Source: Coemansia sp. RSA 1804 (Eukaryota; Kickxellomycota; Kickxellomycetes; Kickxellales; Kickxellaceae). Taken from it: a DNA stretch of 12,779 nucleotides. Of this stretch, positions 1 to 9,608 are shown piece after piece. Numbering within the stretch: position 1 is the first letter of the stretch; each line of letters starts with the position of its first letter. The notes beneath the pieces were generated by a model that was not told the DNA's origin, ran no database searches, and worked only from the letters and a program-made list of their open reading frames with translations. The translations under genes and the position numbers were made by a program. The stretch covers positions 1 to 12,779 of the forward strand of contig JANBTH010000680.1 of assembly GCA_027578815.1 (NCBI GenBank). Reading direction: 5' to 3'.

Positions 1-1
1 G

Positions 2-277
2 GCGTCGGAATGCTCACTTCTGTGCAACGACATGTGGGTCCGTGGGTTTGAGCGACTTGTTGTTGTGCCGCGAGTCAAGGTGTCGTACGAGATCCAGACC
101 CGCGATTACTTGCGGATGCCTCTGCACGCTCCACGCGAAATGCCGTTTAGCGAAGGGCAGCCCGAGCAGAAGATTGCATTTAGACCGGCCCCAGAAACCG
201 TGTACTGCCATCCACTCAACGGCGCCGGATTGAGGGTCCCCGACGGTTCTGCATTGTTTGTGCCGCTTCTAGGTTAA
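2..277 (+). CDS. C-terminal fragment of a probable CAP59-like (GT69 family) mannosyltransferase
   Basis: The frame is open from base 2 and ends at TAA 275-277, so this is the last 91 residues (or last exon) of a gene that begins outside the window. It opens with SECSLLCNDMWVRGFERLVV, then a VPRVKVSYE segment, then a Pro/His-rich tail. From memory, a Ser-Glu-Cys, Cys-x-Asp-x-Trp block followed by a basic VP-x-V-x-x-x-Y strand resembles the C-terminal end of fungal CAP59/CMT1-type alpha-1,3-mannosyltransferases (GT69), Golgi enzymes that act on cell-surface glycans. No catalytic part lies in the window, so the family call is tentative. The coding call is firmer: codon use resembles that of the genes downstream, and an AT-richer 3' region begins directly after the stop. 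Whether an intron lies just to the left cannot be seen. An internal ATG at 32 is not needed as a start because the frame is open upstream of it. Confidence 0.55.
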   Translation, partial: ASECSLLCNDMWVRGFERLVVVPRVKVSYEIQTRDYLRMPLHAPREMPFSEGQPEQKIAFRPAPETVYCHPLNGAGLRVPDGSALFVPLLG

Positions 278-1146
278 TATCTTTCTCTGTGTTTTTGAAA
301 TGAAGGACAGCGATTTATCATCATCGGCCTTTCAATTTACCTCTTACACGTGATTTGTATTTCTTTTTTGAAGAGCTGCACTGGCTTTTCCTAGCCAATG
401 ACAGAACGCGGTTGTATGCGGGGAAGGCGGCAAGAAAATTTTGTGTTTATTTTCAGGTACAACTCAAAAAAATTAGAACGGATGCGTGTTGAAGGAACAG
501 AGCAGCATTTTTCTCCTGCCAAACAGAACAAGCAAACCGGGCGAGGAAGAACTCGGGAGCTGCTACTGACAAACCTCACTTTAGAGAACGGGTCAAACAA
601 TGCTGAGCACCCGAACGAACGAGGGAGAGGATGACGTAGAAAGATACAGGCCCGGATCGATGCGACCACCCAAAACGCTTCATCGTCTCCACAAAAACAA
701 CAGAAAAACTTGTGCCAGAGGATTTTGATGGAGACAGAATTAAATTTTTTATTACTGACAGCTTTTTTTTTGCTCTCTACCGTTTTATTTTTACCTTACT
801 AGCTGTTGACCCCACCCACTCTACTCCCCTTTTCGTCCCTTTTTCTTTGCCTTGCTGAATCTCGTTCAACGATAGTACAAACCGCTTGAATAATACTCTT
901 GGAAGCCTTTGTTTGTCGCTCTTATAAATTCCTGCTGTGCTTTTAATCTTTGTCAGCCAAAGCAAAGTGCATTTAGCTTCTTTTTAAGCAAGCGGCTTTT
1001 TTTTCTCTCGCATTTCAACATTTACCTTCCCTAAATATACTTGTGACAAAAAGGTGTTGAAGGGACCGCTTGCTTTTTTCTCTTTCATTGCATTGACCTA
1101 GCTCCCTTGTTAGCAGTTGTTTTAATTCACGCTTGTTTCGTTAGCA
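278..1146. other. Gene-free stretch: 3' flank of the left gene and pyrimidine-rich promoter/leader of transportin
   Basis: No convincing gene is seen here. The first ~100 nt should be the 3' region of the left gene. From about 740 to 1146 the plus strand is rich in T and C, with runs such as the T8 tract near 765 and the T/C tracts near 997-1007 and 1074-1086. Such tracts are common in fungal core promoters and leaders just upstream of the start codon. Short overlapping frames at 391-669 (-) and 398-634 (+) have no recognisable content and overlap each other. A perfect 10-bp inverted repeat lies at 986-995 / 1066-1075 and is listed separately. No TATA box in a good position and no tRNA were recognised. 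Confidence 0.6.
986..1075. repeat. 10-bp perfect inverted repeat upstream of transportin
   Basis: AAGCAAGCGG at 986-995 is the exact reverse complement of CCGCTTGCTT at 1066-1075, with 70 nt between the arms. Both arms are followed on the plus strand by a T-run and CTCT, and they lie about 70-160 nt before the transportin ATG. They could be paired binding sites for a dimeric factor or the arms of a hairpin in the 5' leader. A 10-bp match can also occur by chance in a window of this size. Confidence 0.4.
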
Positions 1147-4100
1147 ATGGAGTGGCAACCAGAGCCCGAAAGTCTAAAGCAGCTAATCCAGCTCCTTAAC
1201 AACACACAAACTGCCGACAATGACGTCCAGCGAGAGAACAGCCAGGTATGTTTATCGTTTGCTCGCGTTCTATGCGTATATGCTTCTATGTTGTGAGTCT
1301 GGGCTGACTCGTATGGTCGAGATGCTTTCTCAATTGCACGCGAGGCCCGATTCGGAGCTGTAAAGTGCTTTTTGACTGCCCCTTTCTGTCTAGTTCAAAA
1401 AGTTCGCAACAGAAACTTTCCACCCTTGTGCAAATGCACAAACCGGAGCTAAGGACTTGGCAGACCATGCTGTGCATATTTTTACTAAAAACTAGCAATA
1501 CCATTTATACTAACGTCGTTTTTACCCTGGGGCTTGTCTACACTTTTGTCCAGAGCTAGCGTTTGGAGGAGCTGAGAAAAGTGCCAGACTTTGTCAACTA
1601 CCTGCTGTTTGTTTTGGTTGTGATGAAAGAGGAGAGCTCGCTGGCGCGTGCGGTGGCAGGACTGCTTCTGAAGAACGCGGTGCGCAATGGCTTTAGCGAT
1701 ATCCCGCCGCATATGCTGGACTACGTAAAGCGCATGTCGAGCGAGGCAATCGGCGACCCCGATAAGCTGGTGAGCCATACGCTGGGCACAGTGGTGGCCA
1801 CGATAGTTGTGCTGGGCAACATTAGGAATTGGCCGGAGATTCTCCCGCGGCTGATGCAGCTGCTGGACTCGGACGAGTATCTGGTAGTTGAGGGAGCGTG
1901 GAACATTCTGTACAAGATCTGCGAAGAGTGCGACCACGATCTTGAGGAGCCGATGGACGATGGAACGCGCCCGCTGAACGTGATGCTTCCAAAGTTCTTG
2001 TCGTTCTTCAGCTCGAAATCGCCAGCGCTGCGCGACTACGCGATCTCAACGACCACTCTTTTTGTCGGACGGAGCTCGGAGTGCATGCAGCCGATGATGG
2101 ACACGTTTGTAGTGGAGCTTTTCAAGCGGGCAAACGACGACAGCGCCAACGTGCTCCAGGCGGTGTGCAGGGCTGTGGTAGCGCTGGTGGAAACGCGCCC
2201 GGATAAGCTGATGCCGGAGCTGGAGAATGTTGTCAACTACATGATCCACACGACGCAGCACAGCGACACTGACATTGCCATGGCGGCGTGCGAGTTCTGG
2301 CTCAGCTTCTGCGAGCAGGAGAAGCTTGTGGAGAATCTGAAGCCGTTCCTCGGGCGCATCATCCCGACACTGATGCGCGGGATGGTGTACTCGGATGAGG
2401 ATCTGGTGCAGCTGGACAAAGATGACAACAACGCAGTGGTTCCGGATCTGGATCAGGACATCAAGCCGCGCCATCACCGCGCACGCACACACGAGCACCA
2501 CGCAGCCGAGGGCGACTCCGGACTGTCAAACGGCGAAGGCGATGTGGAAGGCGATGACGACGATGACGACGATTGCTTCAGTGACGACGACGACGAGGAT
2601 GTCTATGCCAAGTGGAATCTCCGCAAATGCTCGGCGGCGAGTCTTGACGTGATGTCGAGTACGTTTGGAGACCACATCCTGGAGTTTGTGCTGCCGGTTT
2701 TGCGGGAGGAACTGGAGAGCGAGGACTGGCGAATCAAGGAGGCGGGGATTCTTGCGCTTGGCGCAATAGCTGACGGATGCATGTCTGGAATGGAGCCACA
2801 CATGTCGACACTGCTTCCATTCCTGATTCGCTGGTTCAAGGATGAGAAGGCGCTGGTGCGTTCGATTGCGTGCTGGTCGGCCAGCCGCTATGGCAAATGG
2901 GCGATATTCGGGTCGGAGCCCAACACGATGAAGGTGTATCTGGAGCCACTGCTTGGCGGACTGCTGGAGACGATGATGGACAACAACAAGCGTGTGCAGG
3001 AGGCGGCGTGCAGTGCGTTTGCCACGATTGAGGAGGACGCTGGATTGTACATGGTGCCGTACATCCAGCCAGTGCTCGAGACGCTTGTCCGGGCGTTTGG
3101 ACTGTACCAGAGGAAGAATATCATCATTCTGTACGATGCAGTTGGTACGCTTGCTGAGGCGGTTGGACCAGAGCTGAATCAGCCGCAGTATGTGCAGATG
3201 CTGATGCCGCCCATCATCGAGCGCTGGGACAATCTGCAGCCAGACGACCAGCACATGTTTCCGATATTCGAGTGTCTGTCAGCGACGGCGCTGGCGCTTG
3301 GTCCTGGATTCAAGCCGTACGCGGAGCATGTGTACAGGCGCTGCGTGCAGATCATCACTACGACTCTGCAGATGTGTCAGCAGGCGTCGCAGGACACAGT
3401 TATCGAGCCGCCCAGCAAGGATCTTATTGTTGTTGCGCTTGATCTGATCAGCGCCATCGTGCAGGCGCTTGGCGAGGAGTCACAGCCGCTCGTTGCGCAG
3501 CACAACAGCTTTACACTGCATCTTGTCGGTATGTGCATGGTTGACCCGGAGGCCAATGTTCGGCAGTCGACGTTTGCGCTGCTGGGAGATCTCGCCATGT
3601 ACTGTTACCCACTCCTCCTGCCGCAGCTGGATGGCATTATGCAGCAGCTGGTTCCCCAGATCGACCGCAACTTTTCACACCTTAATGTGTGCAACAACGC
3701 GACGTGGTCTGTTGGTGAGGTTGCGCTCAAGGCCGGCGAGGAGCGCATGGAGAGCTACATTGGCCCGCTGCTCGAGCGTCTGGTGCCTCTGCTTAACAAC
3801 GTGAACACGCAGCTGACGCTTGCTGAGAACGCAGCAATCACCATTGGCCGTCTGGGACTCGTTTGCCCAGCGGCTGTGGCACCCCATCTCGACGCCTTTG
3901 CGCAGCGCTGGTGCATTGTGCTTGCGCCCGTCAAGGACAACGAGGAAAAGGCGTCTGCGTTCCGCGGAATGATGACGATGATTGGAACCAATCCGCAGGG
4001 CATCTCCAAGGCCTTTTTGTTCTTCTGCCAGGCTGCGCTCAACTGGCAGACGCCCGACCATGATCTGCTGGATATGTTTATCCAGACGTTTGCTGGTCTC

Positions 4101-4190
4101 AAGCAGCTTGCTGGCAACGAATGGGAATCCAGTCTGAGCCTTCTGGATCCCCAGGCCCGCCAGGCCATCAAGGACAGGTTCAACCCCTAA
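1147..4190 (+). CDS. Transportin (karyopherin beta-2), nuclear import receptor
   Basis: Two exons, 1147-1245 and 1560-4190, joined in phase 0 give 909 residues (human TNPO1 is about 898, yeast Kap104 about 918). Exon 1 encodes MEWQPEPESLKQLIQLLNN, matching the transportin N-terminus. The junction reads QRENSQ/RLEELRKVPDF, aligning with the first HEAT repeat of animal transportins. HEAT repeats fill the protein. The acidic loop of HEAT 8, which releases cargo when Ran-GTP binds, is at residues ~359-381 (GDDDDDDD then SDDDDED) and is followed by the hallmark WNLRKCSAASLD at 385. Other family blocks are EAACSAFATIEE, LILYDAVGTLAEAVG-like, QYVQMLMPPIIERW, VCNNATWSVGE and DNEEKASAFRGM near the end. 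The product imports PY-NLS cargo such as hnRNP-like RNA-binding proteins from the cytosol through the nuclear pore and is unloaded by Ran-GTP. The gene converges on the helicase gene downstream, with 255 nt between the stops. Nothing looks broken. Confidence 0.96.
1246..1559 (+). other. Intron of the transportin gene
   Basis: The donor is CAG|GTATGT at 1246 and the acceptor is AGCTAG at 1559. A CTAAC branch-point-like motif lies at 1510-1514, about 45 nt before the acceptor. Removing 314 nt restores the conserved protein in phase 0. Earlier AG dinucleotides (1553, 1555) would give a stop or a wrong frame. The intron is about three times the length of the candidate introns in the AT-rich right part. 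It holds a small perfect hairpin (GTGCA AA TGCAC, 1429-1440). I looked for C/D snoRNA boxes and did not see a convincing set. Confidence 0.9.
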
Positions 4191-4445
4191 AAGGGTTGTG
4201 CAAACATTCAGTATGCTTTCTTTCTCCCGCCCTCTACTCTTCATTCACCTTTGCCCATCGTGTTGCAAAGTGCTGGCAAAACCACTCCCCCTCTCCTATA
4301 GGCAGATGATGGGTGACAATCTTTCCATGAGCTGTAAGAACTGCAGCTCCACTAATAGTCCCTTTTTGAAATTATAGCTTTTTTTTATCGTTTTTATAGT
4401 TTTTTCTTTCTTTTATAACCTCCAGAATCTAGAGAATACCACCCT
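4191..4445. other. Convergent 3' intergenic region between transportin and the helicase
   Basis: The stops of the two converging genes are 255 nt apart. The stretch from about 4360 to 4430 is T-rich (plus strand), with a T8 run near 4379, and should hold the 3' ends of both transcripts. No canonical AATAAA was found on either strand. No gene is seen. Confidence 0.6.
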
Positions 4446-7400
4446 CTATATGTCGTCCAAGTCAATATCCAAACAGTCAATCAGATCATCGTCAACGCTG
4501 GCAGTGATCTCGTCTAGCTGGTCTGCATACCCAAGACTCGGAAGCGACCACTGCTGCGACAATAGACCGCCAACGACGCCTTCGTCGGGGTAGATTTCGT
4601 CCAAATCGTTGCTGTCATCCTCATCGCTGTCATCCGCATTGTCGCTGTCTTTGCCATCGTCTGCGCTGCCAAATGCCGCGTCCTCCAGCTCTGATCCAGA
4701 ACCGGCACAATGTGTTTCAGACATGCTTCTCTGCACAGTGCCATTGTGTGTGTCATAGCCGCTCGTCTCATGCAGCTCATCAGCACCTTCCTCGGTGCCA
4801 TGCGCAGCAGCGGAGACACAAAGCTGGTTAAGAAAGACCTGTGCGCTCACAGCCCCGAGTCCGGTGGTCTCGTCCTCGCGACAATACTCGATGATCCTTC
4901 TCCACATTGCGTTTGTCTCGAGTAGACGGCGACATCCCAGAATCACGCAGTGCGTGCGGGCGCGGGACAAGGCGACGTTGATGCGGTTCGGATTGGAGAT
5001 AAAACCGATCTTGCTTGTCCGCACACACGACAGAATAATGACCTCGCGCTCGGATCCCTGGTATGCATCGACTGTGCTCACTTGCACGCGAGCCCGCTCG
5101 CCAAGGAACGATGCCAACTGGTCTTTCAGCATGTCTGCCTGGGTCTTGTACAGCGCGATGATGCCAATGGACTCGGGGGACACGCCGCCCTGAACCAGCC
5201 GTCGGGTCAGTTGCACAGCCATGTCGATCTCGCCTTTGTTGAAGAACGACTGCGACTTTCCCTGCTGCTTCTCCTGTCCTGCGGTATCGAGAAAGGAGAG
5301 CGGTGGGATCCCAGGAACCAGCGGCGGTCGGTCGTGCTTGGTTATGCCGTGAAGTAGTCTGCCGCCGTAGAACAGCTGGCTGCACAGCGACCCGATGCGC
5401 GGATGGCATCGGTACTGCGTTGACAGAAACTGTGGTCCGTGGCCCATCTCCACCAGCCGATCAAACAGCGCCCGATCAAGGCCCTTCCCCTCCGCCTCCT
5501 TTGTTGCGCGCGTGGTGAGTGTGGGCGGCAGTTGCAGTGGGTCGCCCACAACGACCAGCCGCTGGCACCGCGCATTCACCAGGGCAATCAGCGCCATTGG
5601 CTCCACGATCTGGCACGCCTCGTCTAGTATAACCAGTGGGAAGCTGGCGCTCTGAAGCGCTGCTGCCCCTGCCGACAAGCATGTGGTGCCGATTACAAAC
5701 GTATTGTCTATCGCCTCCTGCGATCGCTGCTGTCGCAGTCTTTGTATAGCCGAGCATATTGCGTCACGCTCCGACTCGTTGTTGGTTACCTCCAACATCG
5801 TTTCGAGCTCCTTGATATCCTCGGCTGCACTGCTCGACGAACGACACACGTATGGCAGAATCTGCTTTGAGATCCGCTTGAGGTTGCCAACGCGCAGAAA
5901 CTGGTCATATCCCTGTTTCAGTAGTGCCGCAAGCATGTTATCAACTGCAAAGTTTGTCATTGACGAGACCAGCACCCGGAGTGGAGTGGCTGGTGATGAC
6001 TCTTTCGAATACCCGTCAAAGGAACCAGTCTGGTCATCCGTACCGCCGCTGTTGAATATGCTTGGAAACTCATTAGCAATCTCGTCCAGACAGATGACAA
6101 TCACGCTGACCATAAAGCTCTTTCCCGTCCCAAACGGTCCGTGCACCACGGTGATCGGCGAAGTGTCCTTGACTGGGATATAGATCGAGACTGCGGACAT
6201 GACGACCTGGCGCAGAATATCGAACTGGTTATCGTTCAGCCCAAACTTGCTCCGCTTTTCCTTCAACAGACCGGCAATCCAGTCAAGAACATCGCCATCT
6301 CTGAGTCCATTAGATGGTGAGAGTGGCAGCGGCTGTGTACTGGCTTGCATCTCCAAGAGATGTGGCAGGATTGGAAGCGAAGTGGGGCTGAGACCGTCCT
6401 CAATGCTGTCGATCATGCTCCAATCTGACGCTGAATCCAGGCAGCGGACAGCAACAATCCCAGAAACGGCCTTCTCAGCTGCACCCATCCGCTTCATACC
6501 TGCGCTGCTGCGACTGCCTTTTTCGGCTCCGTTGTTGAATATCCGTGTCAGGACCCTTGCATCATCATTGCCCACAAGAGTCAGCTCCAGCGTGTTGTTC
6601 TTCGATGGTCCGAAAAACACGCTGCGTGCTAAGAGTGTTGTTTCTGTGCCAAAGTTCTCGCTGGTCGATATGGCCCACGTGTCGTCCTTGGAGTATCCAA
6701 CATAGTTCTCTCGTCGACTTAGCTCAAGAACAATGCTGTCCCCCTTTGCAAACGCAACCGCTCCCTTGCTACGCTGTGCTTTATATGCGGTGCTGTCCAG
6801 AAACGGCTGGCGAACCGTGCAGTCGTCGAAAAACAGCACTCCGACGCTCTTGCATGCCTGGGCAAGACTGGGGCCTTTGCTGCTGCCGAATTTGCTGTGT
6901 CCCTTGCGCTTCCACTGCGGTTTATGCTTCTGCACTGCTGCTCCGCTACTTGCTACTGAGCTGGAATCGACCAGCTGTTTCGAGCCCTCGTGCTTTTCGC
7001 GAGCCATGAAAAAGTATCTGATTGCAAGGGCCGAGAGCTCTGCCATCAGGTTCTCGCGAAGAAGCTCTGAAAACTTTTTCTGATAGATTGTCCAATCGGT
7101 GAAACCTACCGGCGCTACCAGTCTGCGTGGAGGACCGAAGAAGCCATAGCCCTTGGAAACGCTGACATGCTGCAACAGCTCGCCCCTCTTTGGGAAATGA
7201 AGATATTGCGGTGTTTGCGATTCCGGTGGAGCAAATGGCGCTCGCTTTAGCACTGTCTTCTTATGTGCCACTACATTGACACCAACTGACGGTACTGTGG
7301 AAATAACAGCACAAGCTATTTCCCTGGCTGGTTCCGAATCCGATGACGTTACGCTAGATACTTGTCTACTCAGCTTGATCTTTTGCAACCCCTTACGCGC

Positions 7401-7790
7401 CAGCTTCGGTCTTGTCAAAGGATCTGCCGCTTCCGAAAACAATGAGTTGTGCTGCCGTTTCAGTTTGCCCTGTAGCTGGAGCACAGGTTCGTCCTTGCCC
7501 ACAGACATACAATTGCTTTCGTCGCCTTTGAGACATTCGATCTGGATCAAGTACATGCCGCTATCAAGCTCGCTTCCTATCTCAATGGCCTTTGATTTTG
7601 GCAGCCGTGTGCTGGTCAATGTTCCGCCATTTTCGTCTCTTAGCACAATATGATGGTCTGCCTCGTCGAGCTGCATTGTTCCGTCTGACCACGTTTTGGC
7701 CTTTTTGATCTTTTGGGTTGTGTAAAGAACTGTAAACTCTACATATCCCTTTGGTTTTTTATTGTCGTGCTCTTGCGATTCATCCTTTGC

Positions 7791-7821
<31 letters not shown>

Positions 7822-8279
7822 TTTCTGTTTTCGGCCTCACCAAGTGTGGTATTACTATTGGCCTTTGGCTCAGACCCGCTATCCAATTTAAGCTTTATTG
7901 GCTTTATTAGGCTTGCGGGTCTTTTGGAGCCCCTCGACAGTTTCGATGCTGGATGCTGTGCTATCCTGCCTCGTGAGGAACCCGGTTTAGAGCATGACTC
8001 TAATATTGTTACCTCACTGCCATTCACAGTACTGCCTCTATCATTAGCCCCCTCAAGGCCCTGCTCTTCTTCAAGGGTCAAAAGATACCTTCCCACATCA
8101 TACTCAATAGACAACTCGATCGTCTCTTTTGCTCGCAGACGGTGGCTGGCTATGCGAGAATTGCTGGTATCAAACAGAATGATTTCGTTTGCTTCGCTGT
8201 TGTAGCGTGCAAGGCCGTCCTGCCATGTCTTTGCCTTTTTCTGTTTTTGGTGTGTGTACAGTGCTGTGAATGAGCGCAT
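4446..8279 (-). CDS. ZGRF1-like SF1B DNA helicase with two N-terminal DUF2439 domains
   Basis: One uninterrupted frame of 1277 residues. The start at 8279 is supported because the first domain begins at once (FTALYTHQKQKKAKTWQDG). This ZGRF1/Mte1/Dbl2 N-terminal domain (DUF2439) spans ~1-70 and recurs at ~177-250 (FTVLYTTQKIKKAKTWSDG). Between them is a Ser-rich linker with a poly-Ser run at 154-162. A conserved pre-helicase block lies at ~355-440. UPF1-like motifs follow: Walker A GPFGTGKS with K720; Ia SSMTNFAVDN; II DEACQ at 886-890; III GDPLQLPPT at 912; IV TQYRCHP; V VDAYQGSERE at 1070; VI NVALSRAR at 1101-1108. The tail after ~1150 is strongly acidic and may be disordered. Human ZGRF1 is a 5'-3' helicase that unwinds D-loops in homologous recombination and interstrand-crosslink repair; the small yeast proteins Mte1 and Dbl2 carry the N-terminal domain alone and work with Mph1/Fml1. 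By inference this nuclear protein acts on recombination or replication-fork intermediates. I see no GRF-type zinc finger, which human ZGRF1 has. Confidence 0.93.
7794..7820 (-). repeat. Trinucleotide repeat (nine AGC codons, minus strand) encoding poly-Ser in the helicase linker
   Basis: The plus strand reads (GCT)9, which is nine identical AGC serine codons on the coding strand, residues 154-162 of the helicase. The run lies in the low-complexity linker between the two DUF2439 copies. A pure repeat of one codon is prone to slippage, so the length may vary between strains without shifting the frame when whole triplets change. Confidence 0.9.
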
Positions 8280-8543
8280 TGAACTAACTCCCTCCCTTCT
8301 TCCGAATTAACTAACTGCTTTCAAAAGTGAATTATAGACTATATTCAGGTGTGAAATCGTGCGTGCACGGCAGAAAGAGGATAAAGAGAATAACGAAAGA
8401 GGGATAAAGAAAACAAAGAAACGACACAGTTAACCCAGTCAGTTAGTCACAAGCAGCGCGTTTTCTCTATACTTGATTACAGCCTTTGGTCATTCGTGCT
8501 GCGGAATAAAACCCAATCTGATAAAATCCTAATAAAATCTTGA
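8280..8543. promoter_or_regulatory. Upstream region of the helicase and 3' flank of the dehydrogenase
   Basis: The 264 nt between the two minus-strand genes should hold the helicase promoter and the 3' untranslated part of the dehydrogenase. The plus strand near 8375-8430 is purine-rich (GAAAGAGG and AAAGAGAATAACG-like), so the transcribed minus strand is pyrimidine-rich there. This matches the pyrimidine-rich leader in front of transportin. No clear TATA element or polyadenylation hexamer was recognised. Confidence 0.4.
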
Positions 8544-9608
8544 TCAGCTTTTGCTTCCTGAAGAGCCAGCAGTGCTGGTCAACCACTTGTAGACAACACT
8601 GAAATCCTTGTCAACCATCTCTGGGTTGTTTGAGATGTGGCGGTATATGTTCTCTGCCAAGGAACCCAGAAGAAGCGGTGACTTGGAGTCCTTTGCAGCA
8701 TTCGAAACAAGACCCAGATCCTTGAGCATCAACCGCGACTTGAAGCCTCCAGCATACCCGTTTGTGCTTGGAGCTGTGGGAATGACGTCTGGAACAGGGT
8801 TCGCAGTATCCGAGGACCAGCATCTGCCGGACGACGTGTTGAATATTGAGGCTAGAACGCCAGCATCAAGACCCAGACGGATCCCCAGATTCATGGCTTC
8901 GGCGGTCCCGATCATACTGATAGCCAACAGCAGGTTGTTGCATATTTTAGCTGTCTGGCCAGCTCCCAAGCTTCCGCAATGAACCACATTCTTCCCCATC
9001 TTCTCCAGACACGACTTGGCGCGCTCAAAGTCGCCGGTCGTCTCGCTGCCGACCATAAAGGTCAGTGTTGCTGCCTTGGCCCCCATTATTCCGCCCGATA
9101 TCGGCGCATCAACTGCACGGGCGCCCACGGCAATTACTTGCTTTGAAACCTCTGTTGACACTGAAATGTCAATTGTGCTCGAGTCAATGCACAAGGTACC
9201 GCTGCCAATGCCATGGACAATACCGTCCTTGCCCAGATACACGCTCTTCACATGAGACGATTCTGGCAGCGCTGTTACTATCACCGATGCCTTGCTAGCA
9301 AGATCTGCTGGCGATGATGCTACCTTGACTCTAGAATTGGTATTCAGCTCGCTGTCGTTGGTGAATCGTGATATTGCGCCCTTATCTACGTCGTAGATGA
9401 TAAATGGCTTGTTGTCTGCCTTGGACTGAAGGTGTTTTGCCATGTGGTACCCCATCTGGCCAAGTCCGATGAATCCAATCGATGTTTCTTCGACTATGCT
9501 TGTGGTAGAGTAAAACATAGTACCGGTTCTTCTACTTGCAAGCAGACGAGGTACTGGGACTCTGGTAAACTGATGCAGCCGTGACGGCTGGAAGGACAAA
9601 GCTAACAT
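8544..9608 (-). CDS. 3-hydroxyisobutyrate dehydrogenase, mitochondrial
   Basis: One exon, 354 residues. Residues 1-~38 form a typical mitochondrial presequence: rich in Arg, Ser and Thr, with no acidic residue before Glu40. The Rossmann fold then starts with GFIGLGQMG and its GxGxxG at 48-53. The substrate-binding signature DAPISGG is at 168-173, the family's conserved Gly-rich turn with the catalytic lysine is GAGQTAK at 215-221, and KDLGL at 296-300 lies in the C-terminal all-helical domain. The length fits eukaryotic HIBADH (about 335 residues). The enzyme oxidises (S)-3-hydroxyisobutyrate to methylmalonate semialdehyde with NAD+ in mitochondrial valine breakdown. An internal Met at 31 could give a shorter form lacking most of the presequence. 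The C-terminal SKS is not a standard peroxisomal signal. Related beta-hydroxyacid dehydrogenases share the fold, but the presequence and motif set favour HIBADH. Confidence 0.93.
   Translation of the reverse strand: MLALSFQPSRLHQFTRVPVPRLLASRRTGTMFYSTTSIVEETSIGFIGLGQMGYHMAKHLQSKADNKPFIIYDVDKGAISRFTNDSELNTNSRVKVASSPADLASKASVIVTALPESSHVKSVYLGKDGIVHGIGSGTLCIDSSTIDISVSTEVSKQVIAVGARAVDAPISGGIMGAKAATLTFMVGSETTGDFERAKSCLEKMGKNVVHCGSLGAGQTAKICNNLLLAISMIGTAEAMNLGIRLGLDAGVLASIFNTSSGRCWSSDTANPVPDVIPTAPSTNGYAGGFKSRLMLKDLGLVSNAAKDSKSPLLLGSLAENIYRHISNNPEMVDKDFSVVYKWLTSTAGSSGSKS

Noticed and set aside
391..669. Overlapping open frames at 391-669 (-) and 398-634 (+) as possible genes
   Set aside because: They overlap each other almost fully on opposite strands, have no recognisable content and lie in a promoter-like, pyrimidine-rich intergenic stretch.
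1365..1559. A 64-codon plus-strand frame inside the transportin intron
   Set aside because: It ends exactly at the intron acceptor and is explained as intron sequence; removing it restores a well-conserved transportin N-terminus in phase.
2046..3254. Long minus-strand frames opposite transportin (2046-2501, 2526-3254, 3675-4244)
   Set aside because: They are antisense shadows of strongly biased coding sequence; the plus frame is an unmistakable transportin.
5620..5640. Helicase motif II reads DEACQ, considered as a possible inactivating change
   Set aside because: UPF1-like helicases use DE followed by small residues and Gln; the catalytic Asp-Glu is intact and all other motifs are present.
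8544..8555. C-terminal SKS of the dehydrogenase as a peroxisomal targeting signal
   Set aside because: It lacks the final Leu/Met of PTS1, and the protein has a clear mitochondrial presequence.
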